Assembly (NCBI GenBank): GCA_937960435.1 | Contig: CALGPN010000028.1 | Span: 98,029 to 162,028, forward strand | Source of the DNA: an uncultured Desulfosoma sp. | Lineage (GTDB): Bacteria; Desulfobacterota; Syntrophobacteria; Syntrophobacterales; DSM-9756 | Length of the DNA: 64,000 nt | Direction: 5' to 3' | In this document: in pieces, positions 1 to 8,423 of the stretch | Layout of the letters: every line of letters starts with the position of its first letter | Position numbering within the stretch: position 1 is the stretch's first letter | The notes under the pieces: generated by a model | Database searches by the model: none | Told to the model about the DNA's origin: nothing | What the model saw: the letters and a program-made list of their open reading frames with translations, nothing else | Translations under genes and position numbers: made by a program

Positions 1-1064
1 CGACGTTTATCGGGTCCCATGTGACGACGACCATCCGGGAAAACATTCTCGTGGCCCAGAACGTCACCCACGATCCGCAGGTGATGATGCTCGGGCTTCT
101 GGCGGCGCTTCTGGCGGCCGCTTTTTGGGTGTTTTTTTCCACATGGAGCCAATTTCCCGTATCCACGACCCATTCCATCGTCGGCGCCCTCATCGGCTTT
201 GGGCTTGTCTCGGGAGGATTTCGCGCGATCCAATGGGCCAAGATCTCGACCATTGTCTTGAGCTGGATCATCTCTCCGTTTTTTGCCGGTCTGCTCGCCC
301 TCCTTATCTTTCAGTTCATCAAAAAGGCCATTCTGGAGCGGCGGAACGCCTTCGTGAGGGCTTTGCGTTGGAGTCCTCTTTTCGCCGGGGCGACGATTTT
401 TATCGTCGTCTTGTCGTTTTTGATGAAAACCCCTTTAGGCACAAGCCTCCATGTTTCGGGGACGGCCGCCCTCGGCATTGCTTTAGTCAGCGGGCTGATC
501 CTAGGCCTTATGGCTCAGGAATGGCTGGGGCGAACAATCCGCAGAATCGATGAAGAGGGCGTGGAAGAGATTTTTCGCCGTTTTCAGATTTTTACGTCGT
601 GCTATGTGGCGTTGGCCCATGGGGCCAACGATGTGGCCAATGCCGTCGGCCCTGTCGCCGGGATTTATGCCATCTACGCCATGGGAACCGTAACACCCAC
701 AACCCCCGTACCTACGTGGCTCTTGGCGGGCGGCGGACTTTTTATCGCTCTGGGGGTTTTTACCTGGGGATATCGGGTCATTGAGACGCTGGGGTGTCGA
801 ATCACGACCCTGACCAACACGCGTGGCTTCGCCGTGGATTTCGGCACCGCCACCTCGGTTCTTGTGGCCTCCAAGTTGGGCCTCCCGGTTTCCACCACCC
901 ACGCGGCGGTCGGAGCCGTCATCGGGGTGGGGCTTGCGGGCGGATTGGCCGGCGTGGACTTCAAGGTCGTCTTTAAAATCATCCTCTACTGGGTTATCAC
1001 TCTTCCACTGGCGGCCCTGCCGACCATGGCCATTTTCAAGATTCTCATGTGGGTCTTCCATTAG
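1..1064 (+). CDS. pit: Inorganic phosphate permease, PiT family (5' end outside window)
   Basis: This is a low-affinity phosphate (or metal-phosphate) symporter of the inner membrane. The frame is open to the left edge, and the first codons read like the conserved 'G..V..TI' stretch after the first PiT repeat, so the true start lies upstream; the GTG at 21 is probably internal. The second family signature GANDVANAVGP is near window residue 200, and the paired 'PVSTTH' motifs of the two inverted halves are both visible. Many hydrophobic segments fill the rest. A DUF47 gene follows 15 bases downstream behind a good ribosome site, the usual pit-DUF47 pair. Substrate specificity beyond phosphate cannot be read from the sequence. 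Confidence 0.93.
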   Translation, partial: TFIGSHVTTTIRENILVAQNVTHDPQVMMLGLLAALLAAAFWVFFSTWSQFPVSTTHSIVGALIGFGLVSGGFRAIQWAKISTIVLSWIISPFFAGLLALLIFQFIKKAILERRNAFVRALRWSPLFAGATIFIVVLSFLMKTPLGTSLHVSGTAALGIALVSGLILGLMAQEWLGRTIRRIDEEGVEEIFRRFQIFTSCYVALAHGANDVANAVGPVAGIYAIYAMGTVTPTTPVPTWLLAGGGLFIALGVFTWGYRVIETLGCRITTLTNTRGFAVDFGTATSVLVASKLGLPVSTTHAAVGAVIGVGLAGGLAGVDFKVVFKIILYWVITLPLAALPTMAIFKILMWVFH

Positions 1065-1079
1065 CAAAGGAGACGGGGA

Positions 1080-1748
1080 ATGCGTTCGGCGTTTTTCAGC
1101 ATCTTTCGGAAATCTCCCTTCGAGGGTCTATTGCGCCATGCGGAGATCGTTCGGGAGGTGGCGCCGCTTTTCCGGATGGCCTTCATTGCCTATCTCGATG
1201 AAAGCCGATCGGATTTCGAGAAGTACCATAACAAAGTGACGATGCTAGAATCCGAAGGGGATACTGTAAAACGCAACATCCGCGGCCATCTTCCGCGGGG
1301 AATTCTCCTGCCCATGGATAAGTTTCAGTTGTTGTGGTACTTGCGCGAACAGGACAAGATTCTGGATTCGGCTCAGGATTCTTTGCATTGGCTTTCTTAT
1401 CGGAACACCCACATCCCGGATGAATTCGTGGACGATCTGCTGTTGATGGTGGATAAGATCACCAGCGTCCTCAAATCCATTCACCCTTTAGTTGCCGCGG
1501 CGGAAAGTTATTTCCAGAGTTTTTCCGAGAATCACCGAAGTATGGTCAAAAGCGCCATCAAGCAAATCCGCGAGTACGAGTTTGAATCGGACCAAGTCGA
1601 ACGCAAGCTCATTGCCGATTTTCTGAATTACCCCTTCGACAACCCCACATCGGCTTTTCATCTCGTTCGTCTGGTGGAATATATGGGGGATATTTCCAAC
1701 CATGCCCAGAACGCCGGGGACATGATGCGGGCCATGATCGCACGTTAA
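1080..1748 (+). CDS. DUF47 (PhoU-like) partner of the phosphate permease
   Basis: This is a 222-residue all-helical, soluble protein of the DUF47/TIGR00153 family, distantly related to PhoU. Such proteins sit next to PiT permeases and are thought to regulate phosphate transport. The N-terminus (FFSIFRKSPFEGLLRHAEIV) and the C-terminal stretch around 'VEYMGDISNHAQNAGDMM' match the family, including acidic residues that bind metal in PhoU folds. The start is supported by AAGGAGA a few bases upstream, and the short gap to the permease implies one transcript. The biochemical role of DUF47 is poorly defined, so only the family and partnership are firm. Confidence 0.9.
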   Translation: MRSAFFSIFRKSPFEGLLRHAEIVREVAPLFRMAFIAYLDESRSDFEKYHNKVTMLESEGDTVKRNIRGHLPRGILLPMDKFQLLWYLREQDKILDSAQDSLHWLSYRNTHIPDEFVDDLLLMVDKITSVLKSIHPLVAAAESYFQSFSENHRSMVKSAIKQIREYEFESDQVERKLIADFLNYPFDNPTSAFHLVRLVEYMGDISNHAQNAGDMMRAMIAR

Positions 1749-1761
1749 GCTCCTTTTTTGC

Positions 1762-4700
1762 ATGACGCCGTCTCGCAAAAAACCCTCGGAAAACAAGACC
1801 CCTCCCGGGGGTTTTCTGTGCGCCGCGGTGCCAAAAATCCTCATCCCCGCCGTATTGAACTATCCTGAAGACTTGCCCATCACGGCCAAGAAGGATGCCC
1901 TCGTGCAAAGCCTTCGCGAACACCGCGTGGTGGTGGTCACGGGAGATACGGGATCGGGCAAGAGCACGCAGCTTCCCAAGATGTGCGTGGAATCGGGCTT
2001 GGGAGTGCATAGGCTGATCGGGGTGACCCAACCGAGACGCATTGCGGCCGTGACGCTGGCGCGCCGGGTGGCCGAGGAAATGGGGGAGTCTGCAGGGCAA
2101 TTCGTCGGCTACAAGATTCGCTTTCAGGAGCGTCTGTCGGCCCGGACCCGAATCAAATTCATGACCGACGGCATCCTTTTGGCGGAGGCCCAGGCGGATC
2201 GGTTTTTCCGAGCCTACGATGCGGTCATCGTGGATGAGGCCCACGAACGCAGTCTCAACATCGATTTTCTCTTGGGACTGCTGCGCCAAGCCTTGGCGAG
2301 GCGCGCGGACCTCAAAGTCGTCATCACCTCGGCGACCATCGACCCGGAAAGCTTTTCCCGGGCCTTTGACAACGCCCCCATCATTGAGGTGACGGGTCGC
2401 ACCTATCCTGTAGAGATCCGGTATTGCCCGCCGGATCCCGCGGCGGCGGAAGAGAGCACGGCAGTGGATCTGGCTGTGGAAGCCGTCGCCGGCCTCAAAA
2501 GAGAAGGTCTCCGTGGGGACGTTCTCGTCTTCATGCCTACGGAAAATGATATCCGTGAGGCCGTCGCTCGGCTGGAAGAGGCCGGTTTTCCGGAAACCGT
2601 CGTTTTGCCGCTTTATGGGAGGCTGACCGGATCCGATCAAGAAAAGGTCTTCCTGCGGCTCCCTCAAGAAAAGATTGTCGTCGCCACCAATGTGGCGGAA
2701 ACGTCCGTGACCATCCCGGGAATCCGTTTCGTGGTGGACACCGGATTGGCTCGGCTGGCCATGTATAACCCTAGGAGCCGAACCCAGGGGCTTCCGGTGG
2801 TTCCCATCTCGCGGGCGAGCGCCGATCAGAGGGCCGGGCGGTGCGGCCGCACGGGCCCCGGGGTGTGCGTGCGGCTCTATAGCGAGGAAGACTACTTCAG
2901 CCGGCCCCAATACACGCCCCCGGAAATCCTTCGCTCCAACCTGGCGGAAGTCATCTTGAAAATGCTCGCCTGGCGTTTCGGCGATGTTCGGACCTTTCCT
3001 TTTCTCGATCCGCCGTCGCCGGCGGCCGTCAAAGACGGCTTCGCGGTTCTCATGGAATTGGGCGCAGTCGATCGCCATCACCGTGTGACGGAATTGGGGC
3101 GCCTCATGGCCCGGTTTCCCTTGGATCCCCGCATGGCCCGCATGCTCATCCAGGCGGAAAAAGAAGGGGCCTTGGAGGAGATGGTGATCCTTTGCGCTGC
3201 TTTGAGCATCCAAGACCCTCGGGAAAGGCCATTCGAGTCCCCCGAGCAGGCGGACCAAATCCACGCCCGATTCCGAGATCGGCGCTCGGACTTTTTAACC
3301 CTCTTGAATATCTGGCGCGCTTACCGGCGAAAACGCGAAGAAGGGGCGTCCCAGAACCAACTGCGCACCTTTTGCCGTGACCACTACTTGTCTTTCCGAC
3401 GGATGCGGGAATGGGCCCAGGTGGTGGACGAAATCCGGTCCATCCTGGTTGACTTGGGCATGATCGGCACCGGAGCGGATAAAGACGCCCCGGCGGCCTC
3501 CTACGAAGCCATCCACCGAAGCGTGGCCAGTGGGTATTTGAGCCACGTGGCCCTGAAGAAAGAAAAAAATATTTACGTGGGGTCCCGAGGCCGTCAGATG
3601 ATGCTCTTTCCCGGCTCTAGCCTCTTCAACAAAGGAGGCGACTGGATCGTGGCCGCGGAAATCGTGCAGACGAGCCGGCTTTTCGCCCGCATGGCGGCAA
3701 ACATTGAGCCCCAATGGCTGGAGGATCTGGGGCGCCATGTGATCAAATCCCATGTGAGCTCCCCCCACTGGGAAAGAAAACGCGGGCGCGTGGTCGCTTA
3801 CGAAAAGATCACCCTTTACGGCCTTCCCATTGTGGAAAAACGCCCCGTGGATTTTGCCCGATGCGATCCGGCGGAAGCCCGTCGAATCTTCATCCGGTCG
3901 GCCCTCGTGGAAGGGGACCTGCCCAAGCCTTACGGTTTTTATGAGCACAACCGAAAGCTTCGCGAAGAGCTGGAAAATGTCGAAGACAAAGTGCGGCGCC
4001 GGGGAATTTTGATCGACGATGAGGATATCTTTGCCTTTTACGACCGAAGGGTCCCAGACCTTGCCGATATCCGCTCCTTCGATAAATGGCTCAAGGACCA
4101 AGGGAATGACAACCTTCTTCGGATGAAGGAGGAAGATTTTCTTAGGGGCGGTCCCGATGCGGCGATCCTGAACGGGTTTCCTGACTATCTCGATTTGGGC
4201 GAGTTCCGGTTGCCTCTGCGCTATGCGTTTTGTCCCGGGCAAGAACAAGACGGGGTCACCGTCACTGTTCCGATCCACGTGTTGACGCGTCTGGAACCTC
4301 AGGCATTCGAGTGGCTGGTGCCGGGCTTGCTCGAGGAAAAGATTCTGCGGCTTTTAAAGGGCCTTCCGAAGAACCTCCGTCGACATGCGGCGCCCCTTTC
4401 GGACACGGCTCAAAAGATTTTTGCCCGGCTGGTTCACGGGAAAGGGGATTTCTCCGCCGCCTTGAGTCAAGCGGTTCATGACATGTGCGGGCTCAGTGTG
4501 CCGGCCTCATCGTGGCCTCACGACGCCCTTCCCGATCACTTGAAGATGCGCTTTGAGATCGTAGATGAACAAGGGACCGTCCTTCACACGGGCAGGGATC
4601 TTCGGGAGCTCCAGGAAAAGGCCGTGGGAACGCACCAAGACACCGCCTGGGAAAAAGCCCGCCGCCGATGGGAGCGGACGGAAGTGACCGCGTGGGATTT

Positions 4701-5616
4701 CGGATCGCTTCCCGAAAAGATTGAACTGGGGCGAGATGCCTACGGCGTGATGCGATACGCCTACCCCGGGTTGCAGGCCGAGGGGGAGACTGTCGCCGTG
4801 AGGCTCTTTGCCGACGCCCCATCGGCCTGGGAAGCGACCCGGGACGGCCTGCTGGTGCTCTATCAATGGGCCTTCGCTCCCGTGCTCAAAGGCCTTCGAA
4901 AGGAATGGGTCCTGGGGCCGTCCCGGCGTGGAGGAAATTTGCGCTCGGGTGCCTTACCGGTCGGGGCATTGCACTTTTTGGGAGACATCCGCGAAGCGGA
5001 AAAGCAGGCTCACGTCTATATGCTTCGGGAACTCTTCGATCTTCACGACCCTCAGCCTCCCGACGAGGAGAAATACCGGCGAACCATCCGAGAACTTCCG
5101 CCCCATCTTCACACTCGTGCCCGATCTCTGTGGGCTGAGATCCTGGCCGTTTTGGAGGCCCGATACGAAGTGAGCTGCACGCTGCAAAAGTATGGCCGCA
5201 AAAGTGCTGCGGATCCCGCAGCGTTGGAACGTTTACGGGCGGTGGAACAAGAATTGGTTCGGCTCGTTCCCCCGACCTTTTTCCGTCGATACCGAAGTGC
5301 CGTCATGCGCGAACTGCCGCGGTATCTGAGAGGACTGGCCCTGCGTGCGGAAAGAGCCTATGTGTCTCCGGAGAAGGATCGGCAGAAGTGGGCCGAGGTG
5401 GCCCCCTTTGTGGCCCGCTACGAGAAGGCACGAGAAAGCGTCCCAAAAGACGCACCCAGAGAGGTTTTGGACTTCCTTGACGAAATGCACTGGTTGTTGG
5501 AAGAATACAAACTCAGTCTTTTTGCGCCTGAGGTCAAGACGCGATGGCCGATCTCGGCTCGACGTCTGGAAAAGAAATGGGCGGAATATGACGCCCTCAT
5601 AGGTCGGACGGCATGA
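1762..5616 (+). CDS. hrpA: ATP-dependent RNA helicase HrpA (DEAH box)
   Basis: This is a 1284-residue DEAH-box RNA helicase, the normal size for HrpA. Walker A GDTGSGKST is at about 61-69, DEAH at 158-161, SATID follows, TNVAETSVT is near 310 and QRAGRCGRTG near 356. The helicase core is followed by the winged-helix/ratchet region and a long C-terminal part typical of HrpA (DUF3418). HrpA acts on stalled or damaged mRNA-ribosome complexes in Enterobacteria. No convincing ribosome site precedes the ATG at 1762; the in-frame GTG at 1828 is an alternative start, and the first 22 residues may be untranslated. The stop overlaps the next ATG as ATGA. Confidence 0.93.
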   Translation: MTPSRKKPSENKTPPGGFLCAAVPKILIPAVLNYPEDLPITAKKDALVQSLREHRVVVVTGDTGSGKSTQLPKMCVESGLGVHRLIGVTQPRRIAAVTLARRVAEEMGESAGQFVGYKIRFQERLSARTRIKFMTDGILLAEAQADRFFRAYDAVIVDEAHERSLNIDFLLGLLRQALARRADLKVVITSATIDPESFSRAFDNAPIIEVTGRTYPVEIRYCPPDPAAAEESTAVDLAVEAVAGLKREGLRGDVLVFMPTENDIREAVARLEEAGFPETVVLPLYGRLTGSDQEKVFLRLPQEKIVVATNVAETSVTIPGIRFVVDTGLARLAMYNPRSRTQGLPVVPISRASADQRAGRCGRTGPGVCVRLYSEEDYFSRPQYTPPEILRSNLAEVILKMLAWRFGDVRTFPFLDPPSPAAVKDGFAVLMELGAVDRHHRVTELGRLMARFPLDPRMARMLIQAEKEGALEEMVILCAALSIQDPRERPFESPEQADQIHARFRDRRSDFLTLLNIWRAYRRKREEGASQNQLRTFCRDHYLSFRRMREWAQVVDEIRSILVDLGMIGTGADKDAPAASYEAIHRSVASGYLSHVALKKEKNIYVGSRGRQMMLFPGSSLFNKGGDWIVAAEIVQTSRLFARMAANIEPQWLEDLGRHVIKSHVSSPHWERKRGRVVAYEKITLYGLPIVEKRPVDFARCDPAEARRIFIRSALVEGDLPKPYGFYEHNRKLREELENVEDKVRRRGILIDDEDIFAFYDRRVPDLADIRSFDKWLKDQGNDNLLRMKEEDFLRGGPDAAILNGFPDYLDLGEFRLPLRYAFCPGQEQDGVTVTVPIHVLTRLEPQAFEWLVPGLLEEKILRLLKGLPKNLRRHAAPLSDTAQKIFARLVHGKGDFSAALSQAVHDMCGLSVPASSWPHDALPDHLKMRFEIVDEQGTVLHTGRDLRELQEKAVGTHQDTAWEKARRRWERTEVTAWDFGSLPEKIELGRDAYGVMRYAYPGLQAEGETVAVRLFADAPSAWEATRDGLLVLYQWAFAPVLKGLRKEWVLGPSRRGGNLRSGALPVGALHFLGDIREAEKQAHVYMLRELFDLHDPQPPDEEKYRRTIRELPPHLHTRARSLWAEILAVLEARYEVSCTLQKYGRKSAADPAALERLRAVEQELVRLVPPTFFRRYRSAVMRELPRYLRGLALRAERAYVSPEKDRQKWAEVAPFVARYEKARESVPKDAPREVLDFLDEMHWLLEEYKLSLFAPEVKTRWPISARRLEKKWAEYDALIGRTA

Positions 5617-6467
5617 GAAACCCTGATCCATATCTGCGGGCGATCCTCGATCACCCGAGTTCTTTGCAAGAGCACATCGAAGAACGGTTGGCTCCTGAGA
5701 TCGCCGAGGATCCGTCGCTGGAGGAATTGAAAAAACAACTGGGAATGTCTTCCAGCGTGCTGCTTCTTCTGGGTTGCGGCCTTCGAGAAAACGGGTGTGC
5801 CCAAGAACCGTGCGTCATCCTCAACCGGCGTTCCCGACGTGTCCGCCAAAGGGGCGACCTGTGTTGTCCCGGCGGGACTGTGGAAATGTCTCTGGACCCG
5901 ATCCTCGCGAAAGCCTTAAGCCTGCCCCATCTTCCCCTGGCCCGATGGCGTTATTGGTCCGAACTTCGCCGAAAAAGGCCTCACGCGGCGCGCCTGCTGG
6001 CTCTCCATTTGGCGACAGGGCTCAGGGAAAGCTGGGAAGAAATGCGCCTGAACCCTTTGTTTTTTCGCTTCCTAGGACCTCTGCCCCCGGAAAAGTTGCG
6101 CTTGTTCGTCCGGGTCATTCATCCTTTGGTGGGCTGGGTTTCGAAACCGCAGCGCTTCGTCCCCAACTGGGAGGTGGACCGCATTGTGGCCATCCCCCTG
6201 CGGCACCTTTTGGATCCCGGTCACTACTATCGCTACCGGCTCTATGTCGCTCCGGACGCGCAAGGGGCGGTGGAGCCGCCCACTCAAGATTTCCCGTGCT
6301 TCGTGCACCAGGACGGAGTCCACGTGGAAGTCCTCTGGGGGGCGACCTTCCGCATTGTCACCCTATTCCTTTTCAAAGTCTTCGACTTTTCCCCTCCCGA
6401 CGTCTCGGATCGGCCCATTGTCCCCGGTCTTCTCGACGCCGCTTACCTCAACGGCTCAAGGGCCTGA
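5613..6467 (+). CDS. Nudix hydrolase with an interrupted Nudix box
   Basis: This 284-residue protein is translationally coupled to hrpA by a 4-base overlap. It has the beta-strand entrance 'ILNRRSRRVRQRGDLCCPGG' (about 69-88), as in CoA-type Nudix pyrophosphatases, and the metal-binding helix RESWEEM at about 138-144. In a standard Nudix box the GG and RE are about 14 residues apart; here roughly 50 residues separate them, so an insertion of nearly 40 residues sits in the loop before the catalytic helix. The acidic residues of the helix are intact, so activity on a nucleoside-diphosphate-linked substrate is plausible. The substrate is unknown. Confidence 0.78.
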   Translation: MRNPDPYLRAILDHPSSLQEHIEERLAPEIAEDPSLEELKKQLGMSSSVLLLLGCGLRENGCAQEPCVILNRRSRRVRQRGDLCCPGGTVEMSLDPILAKALSLPHLPLARWRYWSELRRKRPHAARLLALHLATGLRESWEEMRLNPLFFRFLGPLPPEKLRLFVRVIHPLVGWVSKPQRFVPNWEVDRIVAIPLRHLLDPGHYYRYRLYVAPDAQGAVEPPTQDFPCFVHQDGVHVEVLWGATFRIVTLFLFKVFDFSPPDVSDRPIVPGLLDAAYLNGSRA

Positions 6468-6583
6468 AAAACCGCCAACGAAAAAAACCGCGACGGCGCT
6501 GACAATGGAAGCAGGGCGGCCGGCAAGGTTCGGCCGAAGCCGTGTCCGTTTGAGAAGACATGCGGGGGTTTTGCGTTCTCGTC

Positions 6584-7450
6584 CTATTTCAGGGCGGCTT
6601 TGAAGTGGTGAACGAAGACATTGACCAGGGCCCAGATGGTGTCCAGGCCGTGAAGATGCGTGGACACGGAGGCATCGAAGCGCACCTTGAGGGCAGGGGG
6701 AAATTCGTCGTCTCCCCGCCAGTAGATCAAACGCAGAGGGACCCGCGGCAACACCAAGAAGTCAAAAGCCATGTCGCCCGCCTCTGCGGAGACGCCCCCG
6801 AGCGTGGCGGCGGCATCGGCAAAGCGCTTCGGCGCTTCGCCCACAAGGTCCACGATCCGCTGCAGTGGAAAGGCGTGCGGGCCGGTGAAAAACTGATGCC
6901 CTGAAGGGATGTCCTTTTCGCTGATCCATCGTCCCGACGGGGACACGTCTTGCGCTTCCAGAAGGTAGTGCAAAAGCACCAGTCCCGTTTGGAAATCCAC
7001 CCTCGAAGAGGCCAAACCGGGTTCCGCGTGGATCGTCCTTTGCTTGGGAAGACATCGAAAAGATCCGGCGAGAAACGGGATGCGATAGGAGCACTCCCGG
7101 GGATTCCAATGGACCAGGGCACGGCGGCAGACATCCTGGGGGTCGCACCGTTGCGCTTGTTCCCACAGGGAAGGATCCACGTCTTCTAAGGATTCGTAAG
7201 GACTCGGCGAGCTCAAGGATTCCAGCACCGAAGCGATGAGCTTTCGGGCGACGGGCAGATGGCGGGCCGGAACCAGGATCTGCCCCCAACCGCGCTGCGG
7301 CACGAACAATCCGTCATAGGCCGTTTCCACAAAGGATCTGACGAGAAAAGGTACGCCTTCTTTTTCCAAAACGTTGGACAAAACGTCGGCTTCGAAGCGA
7401 TTGGCCAGGGTGTAGAGAAAAACCCACGGCGATTCCGAAGTTGTCTCCAT
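6584..7450 (-). CDS. DUF2007-like plus DUF3786 two-domain protein
   Basis: The start is set at METTSESPWVF, two bases after the stop of the upstream Fe-S gene; the open frame extends further but that would overlap the neighbour. The first ~75 residues look like a DUF2007 'putative signal transducing' domain (LANRFEADVLSNVLEKEGVPF). From about residue 110 to the end the protein matches DUF3786, with the YRIPFLAGSF strand and the 'LRLIYWRGDDEFPP' segment. DUF3786 proteins are common in anaerobes with corrinoid and Fe-S metabolism, but no reaction is established. The fusion and the Fe-S neighbour are the main clues. Function unknown. Confidence 0.72.
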   Translation of the reverse strand: METTSESPWVFLYTLANRFEADVLSNVLEKEGVPFLVRSFVETAYDGLFVPQRGWGQILVPARHLPVARKLIASVLESLSSPSPYESLEDVDPSLWEQAQRCDPQDVCRRALVHWNPRECSYRIPFLAGSFRCLPKQRTIHAEPGLASSRVDFQTGLVLLHYLLEAQDVSPSGRWISEKDIPSGHQFFTGPHAFPLQRIVDLVGEAPKRFADAAATLGGVSAEAGDMAFDFLVLPRVPLRLIYWRGDDEFPPALKVRFDASVSTHLHGLDTIWALVNVFVHHFKAALK

Positions 7451-7452
7451 GG

Positions 7453-7950
7453 TCAACGAACCTCCGGGCAGTCGCTCAGGGAGCTTTCGCCTCGAAACAC
7501 CTTTGCGGCGAAAGCCATGCACGTGGGCACACCGCATCGGCCGCAATTGGTCTGAGGAAGGGTGCGGTAGATGTCCAGCACGGTCACGGGCGGACGTTTA
7601 TGGAAAACGGGCATGATACTCTCACGGTTGCGTCGGATTTCCTCAATCTTTCGGTAATAGCGTTCGCACCACAGGGCCGCTTCCTCGGGTCCGGAAACAT
7701 CGGTGATGGTGATCTTGTCCCCGTAGAGGCCCACGATATGCCCCTGATCCATGGCGTTCGCTACGCCGGTGCCATGCACATAAGTGCAATTGGGCAAGAC
7801 GGCGGCACAGTAGGGCAGCAGATCATCGATGGGTTCCCGCAACTCCATGATCACGTTGAAATGGTCCGACTGAGGCATGCACTCGATATTGACCAACCGA
7901 AAGGAATATCCTGGCTCTTCCTTCGGTTTTTCGATTCGGCTCTCCGTCAT
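7453..7950 (-). CDS. Fe-S cluster domain protein
   Basis: This is a 165-residue soluble protein. The C-terminal 35 residues hold a four-cysteine cluster, LPQTNCGRCGVPTCMAFAAK followed about a dozen residues later by DCPEV. This is the PF04060-type [4Fe-4S] motif found in RnfB, the CO-dehydrogenase/acetyl-CoA-synthase gamma subunit and corrinoid-protein activators. The N-terminal ~110 residues are a separate domain I do not recognise. The ATG overlaps the stop of the DnaJ-domain gene by 4 bases and the DUF2007-DUF3786 gene begins 2 bases downstream, so the three are almost surely translated from one mRNA. A redox or metal-delivery role is inferred only from the cysteine motif. Confidence 0.75.
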   Translation of the reverse strand: MTESRIEKPKEEPGYSFRLVNIECMPQSDHFNVIMELREPIDDLLPYCAAVLPNCTYVHGTGVANAMDQGHIVGLYGDKITITDVSGPEEAALWCERYYRKIEEIRRNRESIMPVFHKRPPVTVLDIYRTLPQTNCGRCGVPTCMAFAAKVFRGESSLSDCPEVR

Positions 7951-8417
7951 TTGCCCCGTTCCTGGTGCTTCGTCGTCAGAACTTCATAGGCCCATTGGAT
8001 GTCCTGAAACTTCTCTTTGGCCAGCTGCTGAAACTCCTCACCGAGATGACTGACCTTGTCCGGGTGATATTTGGCGGCCATCCGGTGATAAGCCTTCTTG
8101 ATCGTTTCCGGATCGGCCCCGGGTTCGACGCCGAGAATTTCGTAAGGATTCTTCGGCCTTTTCTCGGAGCTCCGGTGGCGGGACGCCTCCGCACCTTCCT
8201 TAGTGCCGGCTCCGGACGGGCCCCGTTGTCCCTCGGGTCTTTGGGATCCGGGTTTCGAGCCGCCCGAGGCGCCTTGGCGCAAGAAAAAGTAGTAGACCAA
8301 CCCCAACAAAACCAGATCATCCATCCATCCGGGCCCAAAAAAATGGTCCGGGAGGATGTCGAAGGGCATAAGGAAATAAACAAGCCAAGCCAGCACAGGC
8401 CACAGTTTGGGGACCAT
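7947..8417 (-). CDS. Membrane-anchored J-domain protein with DUF1232 N-terminus
   Basis: This is a 156-residue protein. The N-terminus (VLAWLVYFLMPFDILPDHFF, then WMDDLVLLGLVYYFF) is a DUF1232/YkvA-type membrane hairpin. A charged, low-complexity linker leads to a C-terminal J domain with NPYEILGV and the HPD tripeptide in KYHPDK. J domains recruit DnaK and stimulate its ATPase; membrane anchoring suggests chaperone recruitment at the inner membrane. It heads a three-gene unit with the Fe-S and DUF3786 proteins, which hints that these need assembly help. It begins just after the end of bcsC, so it could also be read from the cellulose transcript. Confidence 0.82.
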   Translation of the reverse strand: MVPKLWPVLAWLVYFLMPFDILPDHFFGPGWMDDLVLLGLVYYFFLRQGASGGSKPGSQRPEGQRGPSGAGTKEGAEASRHRSSEKRPKNPYEILGVEPGADPETIKKAYHRMAAKYHPDKVSHLGEEFQQLAKEKFQDIQWAYEVLTTKHQERGK

Positions 8418-8423
8418 AAAGAC

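Noticed and set aside
1609..3264. Long open frame antisense to hrpA (about 550 codons)
   Set aside because: It mirrors codon use of the GC-rich real gene, has no start signal and no recognisable domains. Similar long antisense frames opposite sdhA, dctM and uvrB are rejected for the same reason.
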